Positions 44,124-53,708 are shown, numbered from the stretch's first letter. The stretch: 64,000 bases of DNA from Bin87 sp965220265 (GCA_965220265.1 CBDCPM010000004.1:310001-374000); one strand, 5' to 3'. Notes: generated by a model not told the origin, from the sequence alone. Made by a program: numbers and translations.

Positions 44124-46007
44124 ATGTCGCCAAGGCTGATAACCTCCCTGATCGCCAGTCTCGCCGTAGCCGCTTCAATGCTTATTGGGGTGGCCTGCGG
44201 CGGTGCGGAGACCCCGGAACCCGCAGCGCCGCAAGCTACCGCCAGCGGCAGTGCGCCGGTTGACGCTACGGCAGCGCCAGCGCCACTGGCCGCAGGGCCC
44301 ACCGCTACACCGCCGCCCAAGGCCACCATTCGTCCGACCAGCACGCCGGCGCCCACTACGGTGATTCGCGCCGCTCCCACGCCGGTTCCCAGCGGCGGGC
44401 CGCAGTACGGCGGCCTGGTTCACATGTCCGCCTATGCGGACACCAAGGATTGGGACCCGCTGGGTTCGTCATCCCTGTCCAGCGTCATCTCTTACTCCCA
44501 GCTGTACAACCAGATCGTGCAGTTCGACACCGATGACCCCACCCAGGTGGTAGGCGATTTGGCGGAAAGCTGGGAGATCAATGAGGATGGCACGTCCTTC
44601 ACCTTCCACCTGCGCGACGAGGTCAAGTGGAATGACGGGGAAACGCTGGACGCCGATGACGTGGTGTACAGCATGCAAAGGTACGGCAACCCCTGCAACG
44701 GGCGCGGCCGTTCCGGCCTGTGGCGCACCTACACCATCCCGATTGAAGTGGTGGAGCTGGCGGATAGAGCCGACTGCACCGCGACCAACGCCGACGAAGT
44801 GGTTCGCAAGGTTGACAATCTGACCGTCGAGTTCAACCTGGCCTTCGCGTCGGGGGCGTTCATCAACTTCCTGGCCATTGACTACGCCAAGATATTGCCG
44901 AAGCACCTGCTGGAGCAGGGGATTGACCTGAACCTGGCGGAAAACATCCTGGAGCACGGCGCCACGTCGGGGCCGTTCATCCTGGAAGATTACCAGTCTG
45001 GCAACCACTACAAGGTCAACAAGAACCCGGACTACTTCAAGGAAGGATATCCGTACTTTGACCGGATTGAACACTACATCATTACCGTGCCGGCCACCTT
45101 AATCGGCCAGGTGGAGGCGGGGCAGATTGACATGGCGAATGCCGCCGCCAACAACCTCACTGCGCCGGAGAACTACGCGATAGAGAAATCGACCAAAGAC
45201 GAGTACGTGGCCCACGAGGTGCTGGGAGGGACCCGCGGTCTGATGCTCAACGTGAAGCGCGAGCCGTTCAGCGACCACCGGGTGCGTCAGGCCATCAACC
45301 TGGCGGTGGACCGGCAGCAGGTAAACGAGCGGACGCTATACGGGTCCGGCCGCGGTCACTGCCCGCTGGTGGGCCTGGCCCACACGTACGAGGAGTGCGA
45401 CTCCTGGCCGGGCATACGACCCAAGGACTCTCCCGGCGGGCAGGAAGACATTGCCCGAGCTAGGGAACTGATGGCGGAGGCGGGCTATCCGGACGGTTTC
45501 GAGGTTGTATACACGGCGAGGCAGGTGGGCACCTACCCCGCGGAGTGCGCGGTGATCAAGCAGGACCTGGAGAAATATCTGGGCATCACGGGAGACATTG
45601 AAACCCTGCCCAGCGCCGCGGGGTACGCCAGGTACGGCACCGCCCGTCCAGCCGACGCCCAAGGTGACTGGGAGATGGGTTGCCAGGCCGACGGCATGAC
45701 CGTGTTCGACGTGGACGCCGTGTACGGGGGTATCTTCCTGAAGGGCGGCACGCGCAACTACACCGACTGGGAGGCCCCGGAGGTCAATGCCTGGTTTGAG
45801 GAACAGAAGGTGGAGTTGGACCCGGAGAAGCGGCGGGAGATCAACAAAGAAGCGGAGATCTGGCTCCACGAATTCCACAACAACCACTGGATCAGCCTCA
45901 CCCTGGGCCGGAACTTCTGGATAGTGAACCGAGACATCAAGGGGTTCAACGCCCCGCAGACCGTGCAGTACGGCTTCAAGCACGAGCATCTCTGGTGGGA
46001 CCGCTAG
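44124..46007 (+). CDS. Peptide ABC transporter solute-binding lipoprotein 1
   Basis: A 627-residue SBP_bac_5-type binding protein. The signal peptide ends LIGVAC (C25 as the lipidated residue), followed by a Pro/Thr/Ala-rich linker of about 65 residues and the mature domain: KDWDPLGSSSLSSVISYSQLYNQIVQFD, DLAESWEINEDGTSFTFHLRDEVKWNDGETLDADDVVYS, ATSGPFILEDYQ and HRVRQAINLAVDRQQ. The C-terminus is WWDR. It binds oligopeptides or similar solutes for an ABC importer. The ATG at 44124 follows GAGGAG. Its own permease is truncated, so it relies on the permeases at 48843 and 49863. Confidence 0.88.
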   Translation: MSPRLITSLIASLAVAASMLIGVACGGAETPEPAAPQATASGSAPVDATAAPAPLAAGPTATPPPKATIRPTSTPAPTTVIRAAPTPVPSGGPQYGGLVHMSAYADTKDWDPLGSSSLSSVISYSQLYNQIVQFDTDDPTQVVGDLAESWEINEDGTSFTFHLRDEVKWNDGETLDADDVVYSMQRYGNPCNGRGRSGLWRTYTIPIEVVELADRADCTATNADEVVRKVDNLTVEFNLAFASGAFINFLAIDYAKILPKHLLEQGIDLNLAENILEHGATSGPFILEDYQSGNHYKVNKNPDYFKEGYPYFDRIEHYIITVPATLIGQVEAGQIDMANAAANNLTAPENYAIEKSTKDEYVAHEVLGGTRGLMLNVKREPFSDHRVRQAINLAVDRQQVNERTLYGSGRGHCPLVGLAHTYEECDSWPGIRPKDSPGGQEDIARARELMAEAGYPDGFEVVYTARQVGTYPAECAVIKQDLEKYLGITGDIETLPSAAGYARYGTARPADAQGDWEMGCQADGMTVFDVDAVYGGIFLKGGTRNYTDWEAPEVNAWFEEQKVELDPEKRREINKEAEIWLHEFHNNHWISLTLGRNFWIVNRDIKGFNAPQTVQYGFKHEHLWWDR

Positions 46008-46071
46008 AAGCTCGGCACGGATAGCAGCACGGAATCATCCAGCAGTTGGTCATTGGATTAGTACCCAGGCG

Positions 46072-46099
46072 GGCGGGACGAGCCAATATTCGTCCCGCC
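46072..46099 (+). promoter_or_regulatory. Intercistronic hairpin after binding protein 1
   Basis: Arms GGCGGGACGA and complement around GCCAATAT. The duplicated copy at 48785-48812 has the same arms. Lacking a T run, it likely trims or stabilises the binding-protein mRNA, setting a high ratio of binding protein to permease. Confidence 0.55.
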
Positions 46100-46129
46100 T
46101 CATGCCCGCTCTCCGGCGAGGCTTAGGCA

Positions 46130-46300
46130 AGGCGACAGTACACCATCAAACGAATCGGCCTGTTCATCCCCACGGTGTTGTTGGTCACCGTGATTGTTTT
46201 CGTGGTGATGCGCCTCATCCCCGGAGACCCGGCGCTGGCCATCCTCAGCGCGGATGACGCCGCCTACACCGAGGACGAACTGCGCCTCCTCCGTATCGAA
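46130..46300 (+). pseudogene. Permease (DppB-type) 5' fragment
   Basis: Copies the first 57 codons of the permease at 48843 (RQYTIKRIGLFIPTVLLVTVIVF, VVMRLIPGDPALAILSADDAAYTEDEL). The start ATG has become AGG, and the fragment stops at the duplication junction. It is the footprint of a tandem duplication and is not functional. Confidence 0.85.
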
Positions 46301-46480
46301 GCGCACATCCCGGTCGGCGTCCAGATCGCGCAGCAGTGCGGTTAGCTGCACCCACATATCCAGCGAAATGGCGTTGCGCTGGGCCGGCCGGTGATGGTCG
46401 CGGCGGACGAGGATGTGTCCGTTGGCGTCTACCGGCGTATCGGCGGCTAATGGCAGGACGGCGGTTGTATCGTTGGGGTC
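46301..46480 (-). pseudogene. Enoyl-CoA hydratase 5' fragment
   Basis: On the minus strand it copies residues from the N-terminal part of the hydratase (ISLDMWVQL, LDADRDVR) with several small deletions around the former start region. No start codon or continuous frame survives. It is the other half of the duplication junction. Confidence 0.8.
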
Positions 46481-46669
46481 AAAAAAGCCTATCGGCGTGG
46501 GGGGTCATAGTCAACAACCCCCGAACCCCCGCGACCCGGTATATATTGGTGTACCAGGCAGGCGATGGCGTCAGCGGCTGCCTTCACCGCAAAACGACTA
46601 TTGATATCCATAATTTAATCGATAGCGATGTATAACGAAAGATAATGATACGAAATCCGATTTAATTTA

Positions 46670-46698
46670 TTGACGCAGCGAATGATTGATATTATAGT
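46670..46698 (+). promoter_or_regulatory. Promoter of solute-binding protein 2
   Basis: TTGACG (46670-46675), 17-base spacer, TATAGT (46693-46698). It is the duplicated form of the element at 43982 and has kept both hexamers through divergence, which supports a working promoter. Confidence 0.7.
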
Positions 46699-46794
46699 CG
46701 GTGCGGACAATTCAGAATCCAGACCAAACCGGTATTTACGTCTGGGTTAGCAAACTCCCAGCCGGCGAGGAGCCTATCGTGAAGGAGGACCTAC

Positions 46795-48720
46795 GTGTCG
46801 AAGTATCTTAAGCCGACCCTGATGGCCAGTCTCGCCGTAGCCGCTTCAATGCTTATTGGGGTGGCTTGCGGCGGTGCCGAAACCCCGGAACCCGCAGCGT
46901 CGCAAGCCAGCACCAGTGGCAGTGCGCCGGCAGACGCTACGGCAGCACCAGCGCAACCGGCGGCAGACGCTACGGCAGCACCAGCGCAACCGGCGGCAGA
47001 CGCTACGGCAACCGCTACACCGCCGCCCAAGGCAACCCTGCGCCCCACAAACACACCGGCGCCGACAGCAGTTGCTCGGACTGCTGCCACGCCAGTTCCC
47101 AGCGGCGGGCCGAAGCACGGCGGCCTGGTCCACATGTCTGCCTATGCGGACACGAAAGACTGGGACCCGCTGGGTTCGTCATCGACGTCCAGCGTGATCT
47201 CGTTCTCCCAGCTCTACAACCAGGTCGTTCAGTTTGACACGGTGGACACCACCCTGGTGGTGGGCGACCTCGCCGAGAGCTGGAGCATCAACCCCGACGG
47301 CACGCAGTACACGTTCCACCTACGGGATGGAGTGAAGTGGACTGACGGGGAAACGTTGGACGCCGACGACGTGGTGTACACCATGCAGCGTTACGGGAAT
47401 CCCTGCAACGGGCGCGGCCGCTCCGGTCTCTGGCGCACCTATACGATTCCCATGGAAGTGGTGAACATTGTCGATAAGACCGACTGTACCGCCATCAATG
47501 CTGACGAAGTAGTTCGCAAGGTTGACGATCTGACCGTCGAGTACAACCTGGCCTTCGCGTCGGGGGCGTTCATCAACTTTCTGGCGATTGACTACGCCAA
47601 GATACTGCCCAAGCACCTGCTGGAGCAGGGGATTGACCTGAACCTGGCGGAAAACATCCTGGAGCACGGCGCCACGTCGGGGCCGTTCATCCTGGAAGAT
47701 TACCAGTCTGGCAACCACTACAAGGTCAACAAGAACCCAGACTACTTCAAGGAAGGTTTGCCCTACTTTGACCGGATTGAGCATTTCATCATCACGACCC
47801 CGGCAACCTTGATTTCGCAGATGGAAGCGCGTCAGATTGATATGGCCAACTCGGCGGGAAACAACCTGACCGCAAGCGAGATCTACGCCCTGGAAACCAG
47901 CACCAATAGCGAGTACGTAGCCCACGACATCTATGGCGGCGCGACCCGTGGCCTGATGCTCAACATCAAGCGCGAGCCATTCACCGACCACAAGGTTCGC
48001 CAGGCGATCAACCTGGCAGTTGACCGCCAGAAGCACAACGAGCGGGCGTTGCATGGAGCCGGCCGCGGCCACTGCCCGTTGGTTGGACTCGCCAATTCCC
48101 TTGAAGAGTGTGAAAGCTGGCCAGGGATGCGTCCCAAGGATACCCCGGGCGGCCTGGAAGATATTGCAAAGGCCAAGGAACTGATGGCTGAAGCAGGTTA
48201 CCCGGACGGTTTCGAGGTGGAGTACACGGTTCGCCAAGTCGGCACGTACGTGTCCGAATGTTCTGTCATCAAGCAGGATCTGGAAGAGTACCTGGGCATA
48301 ACGGGCTCAATCGAAACGCTTCCCAGCGCCGCCGGCTACGCGAAGTATGGCACCTCGCGTCCGGCAGACGCCAAGGGTGATTGGCAAATATCCTGCCAGG
48401 CCGACGGCATGACGGTGTTCGACGTGGACGCGCTCTACGGCGGTATCTTCCTGAAGGGTGGTACCCGCAACTACACCGACTGGGAGGCCCCTGAGGTCAA
48501 TGCCTGGTTCGAGGCACAGAAGGTGGAACTGGATACGGAGAAGCGGCGTGAGATCAACAAGGAAGCCGAGCGCTGGCTCCACGAGTTCTCCAACAACCAC
48601 TGGGTCAGCCTCACCCTGGGCCGGAACTTCTGGATAGTGAACCGAGACATCAAGGGGTTCAACCCTCCGCAGACCGTGCAGTACGGCTTCAAGCACGAGC
48701 AGCTGTGGTGGGACCGCTAG
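46795..48720 (+). CDS. Peptide ABC transporter solute-binding lipoprotein 2
   Basis: A 641-residue paralogue of binding protein 1, in the second duplication unit. Signal peptide LMASLAVAASMLIGVAC, then a longer linker with a 33-base tandem repeat encoding ADATAAPAQPA units, then the SBP_bac_5 domain (KDWDPLGSSSTSSVISFSQLYNQVVQFD, ATSGPFILEDYQ, HKVRQAINLAVDRQK, ending WWDR). Differences concentrate in the mature domain's second half, suggesting a shifted ligand range. The GTG at 46795 is preceded by AAGGAGG. It is followed by a complete permease pair. Confidence 0.88.
   Translation: MSKYLKPTLMASLAVAASMLIGVACGGAETPEPAASQASTSGSAPADATAAPAQPAADATAAPAQPAADATATATPPPKATLRPTNTPAPTAVARTAATPVPSGGPKHGGLVHMSAYADTKDWDPLGSSSTSSVISFSQLYNQVVQFDTVDTTLVVGDLAESWSINPDGTQYTFHLRDGVKWTDGETLDADDVVYTMQRYGNPCNGRGRSGLWRTYTIPMEVVNIVDKTDCTAINADEVVRKVDDLTVEYNLAFASGAFINFLAIDYAKILPKHLLEQGIDLNLAENILEHGATSGPFILEDYQSGNHYKVNKNPDYFKEGLPYFDRIEHFIITTPATLISQMEARQIDMANSAGNNLTASEIYALETSTNSEYVAHDIYGGATRGLMLNIKREPFTDHKVRQAINLAVDRQKHNERALHGAGRGHCPLVGLANSLEECESWPGMRPKDTPGGLEDIAKAKELMAEAGYPDGFEVEYTVRQVGTYVSECSVIKQDLEEYLGITGSIETLPSAAGYAKYGTSRPADAKGDWQISCQADGMTVFDVDALYGGIFLKGGTRNYTDWEAPEVNAWFEAQKVELDTEKRREINKEAERWLHEFSNNHWVSLTLGRNFWIVNRDIKGFNPPQTVQYGFKHEQLWWDR
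46929..47010 (+). repeat. 33-bp tandem repeat in binding protein 2 linker
   Basis: Two complete identical 33-base units (starting 46929 and 46962; GGCAGACGCTACGGCAGCAC...) and a partial third from 46995. It encodes repeated Ala/Pro-rich linker units and is absent from binding protein 1, so it expanded after the duplication. Confidence 0.85.
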
Positions 48721-48784
48721 AAGTTCAGTACGAATAGCAGCAAGGCATCATCCAGCATTTGGTCATTGGATTAGTACCCAGGCG

Positions 48785-48812
48785 GGCGGGACGAGCTAAT
48801 ATTCGTCCCGCC
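48785..48812 (+). promoter_or_regulatory. Intercistronic hairpin after binding protein 2
   Basis: Arms GGCGGGACGA and complement around GCTAATAT, 30 bases before the permease ATG. Same role as proposed for 46072-46099. Confidence 0.55.
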
Positions 48813-48842
48813 TCATGCCCGCTCTCCGGCGAGGCTTAGGCA

Positions 48843-49796
48843 ATGCGACAGTACACCATCAAACGAATCGGCCTGTTCATTCCCACGGTGTTGTTGGTCA
48901 CCGTGATTGTTTTCGTAGTGATGCGCCTCATCCCCGGAGACCCGGCGCTGGCCATTCTCAGCGCGGATGACGCCGCCTACACCGAGGACGAACTGCGCCT
49001 CCTCCGCATCGAACTGGGCACGGATCGACCCTTGGTAGTGCAGTACGTGGACTGGGTGTCGGGGCTGGCGCGCGGCGACTTCGGCACTTCCTTCTGGTGG
49101 GGCGGCCCAGTGATGGACCGACTGGGCCAGCGCATCCCGGTGACCATCGAACTCGCATTCCTGGGGATAGGGCTGGCGGTTGTTTGCGCCGTTCCGTTAG
49201 GTGTGATTTCCGCCATCAAACCCGACAGCCCGCTGGACCTCCTGTCGCGCGTATTCACGCTGGTTGGGATTTCCATTCCCACCTTTTTCAGCGGCATCCT
49301 GTTGACATTGGTCCTGATCAGGGCTTTTGGCTGGTTGCCCCCGCTGGGGTACGAGGACATCTGGGAGGCACCGTGGACCAACGTGAAGCAGTTGGTGCTG
49401 CCGGCGCTGGCGCTGGGTTTTTACGACATGGCGTTCATCGCTCGCGTGACCCGTTCATCGATGATGGAGATCCTGCGGGAAGACTATATGCGGACGGCGC
49501 GCTCTAAGGGGTTGGCCGAGCGGTTGGTGTTGTCGAGGCACGGGCTGAAGAACGCGGTGCTGCCCATTTTGACTATTTCGGGATGGCAGTTCGGCCGGCT
49601 TTTCGGCGGCACCGTAATCATCGAAAAGATATTCCTCATTCCCGGCGTGGGCCAGTTGCTGATTGACTCGATTTACCAGCGGGACTTTCCGACTATCCAG
49701 GCCGTCATCGTCATCGTGGCTCTGTCCATCGTGGTGGTCAATCTCCTGGTCGATCTACTCTACGGTTGGCTTGACCCGCGGATCAGGTACGCATAG
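48843..49796 (+). CDS. Peptide ABC transporter permease (DppB/OppB type)
   Basis: A 317-residue permease with six predicted helices. It starts RQYTIKRIGLFIPTVLLVTVIVFVVMRLIPGDP; LATER marks are PVTIELAFLGIGLAVVCAVPLGVISAIKPDS and the EAA-loop region REDYMRTARSKGLAERLVLSRHGLKNAVLP that contacts the ATPase. It ends GWLDPRIRYA. It pairs with the DppC-type permease 66 bases downstream. The ATPase subunits are not in the window. Confidence 0.9.
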   Translation: MRQYTIKRIGLFIPTVLLVTVIVFVVMRLIPGDPALAILSADDAAYTEDELRLLRIELGTDRPLVVQYVDWVSGLARGDFGTSFWWGGPVMDRLGQRIPVTIELAFLGIGLAVVCAVPLGVISAIKPDSPLDLLSRVFTLVGISIPTFFSGILLTLVLIRAFGWLPPLGYEDIWEAPWTNVKQLVLPALALGFYDMAFIARVTRSSMMEILREDYMRTARSKGLAERLVLSRHGLKNAVLPILTISGWQFGRLFGGTVIIEKIFLIPGVGQLLIDSIYQRDFPTIQAVIVIVALSIVVVNLLVDLLYGWLDPRIRYA

Positions 49797-49862
49797 GGCG
49801 GCGGGGACTACCTATAACGGTCGGGAAACGACTAACGATCGGGCAACGGCGGAGTATTACTC

Positions 49863-50780
49863 ATGGCCATGTACAACACAGGGCAAACGGCAGAACCAGC
49901 GGCAGTTGACGCGCAACTACTGGACATGCGGCCCAAGCGAACCGTGGCTCAAGGCCTGGTCAGTTTCGTTCGGACCAAGCCGCTGGGGGCGATCAGCGCC
50001 GGCATAATCATCCTTACCATCCTGACAGCGATTACCTCGCCGGTAATCACGCCGCACGACCCGCTGGACCTGGTACACGAGCCGTTCATCGCGCCCCAGC
50101 CCGGGGCATGGCTGGGAGCCGATGAGCTGGGGAGGGACGTGCTCAGCCGCATCATATACGGGGCGCGGGTATCAATGTACGTCGGCTTGCTGAGCGTAAT
50201 CATTGGGATCAGCCTCGGCACGATTATCGGGATTCTGAGCGCGTACGTGGGCGGTGTGCTGGACCTGGCTATCCAGCGGATCGTGGACGCCTTGATGGCA
50301 TTTCCGGCCATCATCATGGCGCTGGGGTTGACGGCTGCGCTGGGGGCATCAGTCAACAACATCGTGGCCGCACTGGTGGTAATCCTGCTTCCGGGGGCGA
50401 TCCGAGTGATCAGAGCCCAGGTGCTGAGCATCAAGGAGCTGGACTACACCCTGGCGGCCCAGGCCATTGGCGCCCGGCCGTGGCGGATCATGCTGAGACA
50501 CATCATGCCCAATGTGGTAGCCAGCTACATCGTGCTGAGCACCATCACGCTGGGACTGGCGATCATCATTGAGGCGTCGCTCACCTTCCTGGGAGTAGGC
50601 GTGTCCCCTGACATCCCGACGTGGGGCGGGATGCTGACCGAGGGAGCGCAGAAGTACATACGAACGGCGTGGTGGCTGGCGATGTTCCCCGGCCTGGCGA
50701 TCTCGATCGTGGTGTTTTCGGTCAACTTCCTGGGCGACGCGTTGCGGGACACCATGGATCCCAGGCTGCGCGGCCGGTAG
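49863..50780 (+). CDS. Peptide ABC transporter permease (DppC/OppC type)
   Basis: A 305-residue DppC-type permease: KPLGAISAGIIILTILTAITSPVITPHDP, WLGADELGRDVLSRIIYGARVSMYVGLLSVIIGISLGTIIGILSAYVGG, the EAA loop KELDYTLAAQAIGARPWRIMLRHIMPNV, and LDPRLRGR-type end (MDPRLRGR). The ATG at 49863 or 49869 starts it; no strong ribosome binding site is near. A canonical terminator follows, so this ends the operon begun at 46795 (or 44124). Confidence 0.9.
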   Translation: MAMYNTGQTAEPAAVDAQLLDMRPKRTVAQGLVSFVRTKPLGAISAGIIILTILTAITSPVITPHDPLDLVHEPFIAPQPGAWLGADELGRDVLSRIIYGARVSMYVGLLSVIIGISLGTIIGILSAYVGGVLDLAIQRIVDALMAFPAIIMALGLTAALGASVNNIVAALVVILLPGAIRVIRAQVLSIKELDYTLAAQAIGARPWRIMLRHIMPNVVASYIVLSTITLGLAIIIEASLTFLGVGVSPDIPTWGGMLTEGAQKYIRTAWWLAMFPGLAISIVVFSVNFLGDALRDTMDPRLRGR

Positions 50781-50804
50781 AGGCGAATTACAACATGCTA
50801 AATG

Positions 50805-50835
50805 GCCCCTTCCGATCGGAAGGGGCTTTATTTTG
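50805..50835 (+). terminator. Rho-independent terminator
   Basis: A perfect 11-base inverted repeat GCCCCTTCCGA and complement (50805-50826) followed by TTTATTTTG. It ends the peptide importer operon. Confidence 0.9.
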
Positions 50836-50878
50836 TGCGTATTTCGTAATTCAGTCGACCGTTCCCGCAACTCGCCTA

Positions 50879-50907
50879 TTGACACCATGAATTGGGTGGG
50901 CTACCAT
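50879..50907 (+). promoter_or_regulatory. Promoter upstream of the decayed importer operon
   Basis: TTGACA (50879-50884), 17-base spacer, TACCAT (50902-50907). A MITE has inserted at 50990, between this promoter and the start at 51177. The remaining gap holds only the MITE and leader sequence. Confidence 0.5.
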
Positions 50908-50989
50908 TCCCGCTCGTATCTCACGGATTGTGGCAATTTCACAATTGTCTACATCCGGGGATTATATTTTGCAAGTTGTGGACGATAGC

Positions 50990-51103
50990 GTAATTGTTCA
51001 CGTTTGAGGGGATCTGATCGGCTCAGCACCGGAATTGCCTACTTGGCCACGGCTCTGGGAACGGCCAAAAAGCCCGCAGATCTCATCAACTCTGAACAGT
51101 TAC
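50990..51103 (+). mobile_element. 114-bp MITE, copy 3
   Basis: Nearly identical to 16501-16614, including TIRs GTAATTGTTCA and TGAACAGTTAC. Flanked by the perfect 8-base duplication ACGATAGC (50982-50989, 51104-51111). It sits in the leader of the decayed importer operon. Confidence 0.92.
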
Positions 51104-51176
51104 ACGATAGCCCTTTTTCACCCATCCGCAACAGGACGTATCCGGCATAAATGAAGACTGGAGGTTCGAACCGACT

Positions 51177-52929
51177 ATGAAGCCATCTGCCCTGGGCCGA
51201 CCATTCCTGCGGACGTTGCCGCTGATCGCGGGCGCCGCAGTTCTGATGGTCGGCATTGCCTGCGGAGGAGCCGAAACGCCGGCTGCCGCGCCCACTGCGG
51301 CTACAGCGGCGGCCACAGAAGCGCCGGCAATGGCGCAACCGACCAACACTCCGATCCCCGAGGCCGAGGATGCGACGGTTCGCCCCACCAACACGCCGGC
51401 GCCCACGGCCGCACCTCGCGTTGCCGCTACACCGACGCCCAGCGCCGGGCCGGTATACGGCGGGTTGCTCAAGATGTCCGCTTACGCGGACACCAAGGAC
51501 TGGGACCCGCGGGTTCCGCGTCCCTCTCCAGCGCGATCTCGTACTCGCAGCTGTACAACCAGTTGGTCCAATACGACACAGTGGACACCAATGCCGTCAC
51601 CGGCGACCTGACGGAATCGTGGGACGTCAGCTCCAACGGGTTGACCTACACCTTCCGCCTGCGTGATGGGATGCAGTGGAACGACGGCACGCCCATCACC
51701 GCCGGCGACGTAGTGACCACGTTCACCCGTTACGCCAACCCCTGCAACTCCACGGGCCGCTCGGGATTCTGGCGCAACTATACCGTGAAAATGGGAGTGG
51801 CCCAGTTGGCAGACCAGGCTGATTGCACACCGACCAACCAGGACTCCGTGCTCCGAGCCATTGATGACTCCACCGTGGAGTTCAACCTGGCGTTCGCCTC
51901 CGGCGCTTTCATCAAGTTCCTGGCCGTGGACTACGTGAAGGTCCTGCCCGGGCACCTGCTGGATGCCGGCGTTGACCTGAATGACCCGCGGGCTCTGTTG
52001 GAGAACAACTCGGGTTCCGGCCCGTTCGTCCTGGACGATTACCAGGAAGGCGACTACTACTACTACGTCAACAAGAACGAGAACTACTTCAAGGAAGGCC
52101 GCCACTTCGTTGATCGTATCGAGCACTTTATCATCACCGACACCGGCACCCTGCAGGCCCAGTTCGAAGCGGGTGCATTGGACATGGCCAACGGCGGTTT
52201 CACCAACCTGGTGCCGAAGCAGCACTTTCAGATGGAACGCGCCACGGATGGCGATTTTGTGGCGCATCCCATCGCGGCCGGCACCAACTGGGGCCTGATG
52301 CTCAACGTGAAGAAGCCCCAGTTCCAGGACACCCGTGTACGCGCGGCCATCAAACCGGACAGCGTGCTGGACTATCTGGCCCGTGTATTAACTCTGGTGG
52401 GTATTTCGCTGCCAACTTTCTTTGCCGGCGTCCTGGTGGTGCTCCTGTTATCGCGCGCGTTCAGCTGGTTGCCGCCGTTGGGATATGTTGAACTGTGGGA
52501 AGATCCGTGGACCAACATCCGGCAAATGTTCTTGCCGGCGTTGGTGCTCGGCTTCTACGACATGGCGTTCATCGCACGGGTGACCCGTTCCTCGATGATG
52601 GAGATCATCCGCGAGGACTACATGCGGACGGCCCGGGCCAAGGGACTGGCCGCGCAGGTGGTGCTGATCCGCTACGGCCTCAAGAACGCCGTGCTGCCCA
52701 TCCTCACCATATCCGGCTGGCAGTTCGACGCCTCTTCGGCGGCACCGTAATCATCGAGAGCATCTTCCGCATCCCCGGCATTGGAACGCTGCTCATCGAG
52801 ACCGTGTTCCAGCGGAACTTCCCGACCATCCAGGCCATTATCGTCGTCATCGCGGTGTCCATCGTGATCATCAATCTGCTGATTGACCTGCTCTACGGAC
52901 TGCTGGACCCGCGCATCCGCTACGCCTAG
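51177..52929 (+). pseudogene. Solute-binding protein 3 fused to DppB permease by deletion
   Basis: The 5' part is a lipoprotein signal (LMVGIACGGAE) with Pro/Thr linker, then KMSAYADTKDWDP. A one-base loss near 51511 breaks the frame, which resumes as VQYDTVDTNAVTGDLTESWD. At about 52346-52353 the sequence passes from binding protein (DTRVRAAI) directly to permease (KPDSVLDYLARVLTLVGISLPTFFAGVL), in frame, at a GCCATCAA shared by both paralogue genes. A second one-base loss near 52732 breaks the permease; the last part ends LLDPRIRYA. The binding protein's C-terminal half and the permease's first 122 or so residues are gone. Confidence 0.88.
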
Positions 52930-52971
52930 ACCTGGCGCAGCGCGCTGGAAGCGCTTACGGAGAATTACCCA

Positions 52972-53678
52972 ATGACTACTACTAACACCGGGCAAGGGCT
53001 GGTCGTCGCCGACACCGAGGCTCCACACCTGGACATGCGTCAGCACCAGACGCGATGGCAGAAACTTGTCAGCTTCGCCAGGAACAAGCCCGTGGGCGTC
53101 GTCAGCGGCGTGATCCTGGGCGCGCTCATCGGGATACTCAGCACCTACGTGGGTGGGTTCATCGACCTGACCATCCAGCGTATCGTGGACGCCATGATGG
53201 CGTTTCCGCCCATCATCCTGGCGCTCGGACTGGTGGCCTCCGTGGGCGGTTCCGCCAACAACATCGTCATCGCGCTGGTGGTGATACTCCTGCCCGGTAC
53301 CATACGGGTGATCCGGTTTCAGGTCCTGAGCATCAAGGAGTTGGACTACACCCTGGCGGCGACCGCCATCGGAGCCGGCTCCATTCGTATCATGCTGCGC
53401 CACATCCTGCCCAACGTGCTGGCCAGCTACACGTGCTGGGGACCATCACGCTGGGTTTCGCCATTATCATTGAGGCGTCCCTGTCCTTTCTGGGCGTGGG
53501 CGTCCCGCTGGACATCCCAACCTGGGGCGGTATGCTGACCCGTGGCACGGAGGAAATCCGCATCGCCTGGTGGTTGGCCGTCTTCCCCGGCCTCGCCATC
53601 TCGGTTGTGGTGTTCGCCATCAACTTCCTGGGCGACGCTCTGCGCGATACCCTCGACCCCAGGCTGCGGGGACGCTAG
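52972..53678 (+). pseudogene. DppC-type permease with internal deletion and frameshift
   Basis: Starts MTTTNTGQGLVV and matches the permease at 49863, but an in-frame deletion near 53116-53125 removes about 70 residues (the ADELGRDVLSR region and two helices), joining SGVILG to ALIGILSTYVGG. A one-base loss near 53433 shifts the frame; the last part, ITLGFAIIIEASLSFLGVGVPLDIPTWGGM, ends LDPRLRGR at 53678. Non-functional. Confidence 0.85.
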
Positions 53679-53708
53679 CCGCGGTAGTGCAGCGAGTTTA
53701 AATCATGC

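Larger units (their letters stand above)
43558..49013 (+). repeat. 2.7-kb tandem duplication (two units)
   Basis: Unit 1 is 43558-46300 and unit 2 is 46301-49013. Each holds the 5' end of the enoyl-CoA hydratase gene, its upstream region, a promoter, a full solute-binding protein gene and the 5' end of a permease gene. At 46300/46301 the permease start (…CTCCGTATCGAA) is joined abruptly to hydratase sequence (GCGCACATCCCGG). Only the last unit runs on into a complete permease. Confidence 0.85.

Noticed and set aside
46929..47010. CRISPR-like repeat
   Set aside because: Repeats are adjacent without spacers and in frame in a lipoprotein linker; no cas genes anywhere in the window.
44124..50780. 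A complete ABC importer operon
   Set aside because: Binding proteins and both permeases are present, but no ATPase genes are in the window, so only a partial operon is claimed.
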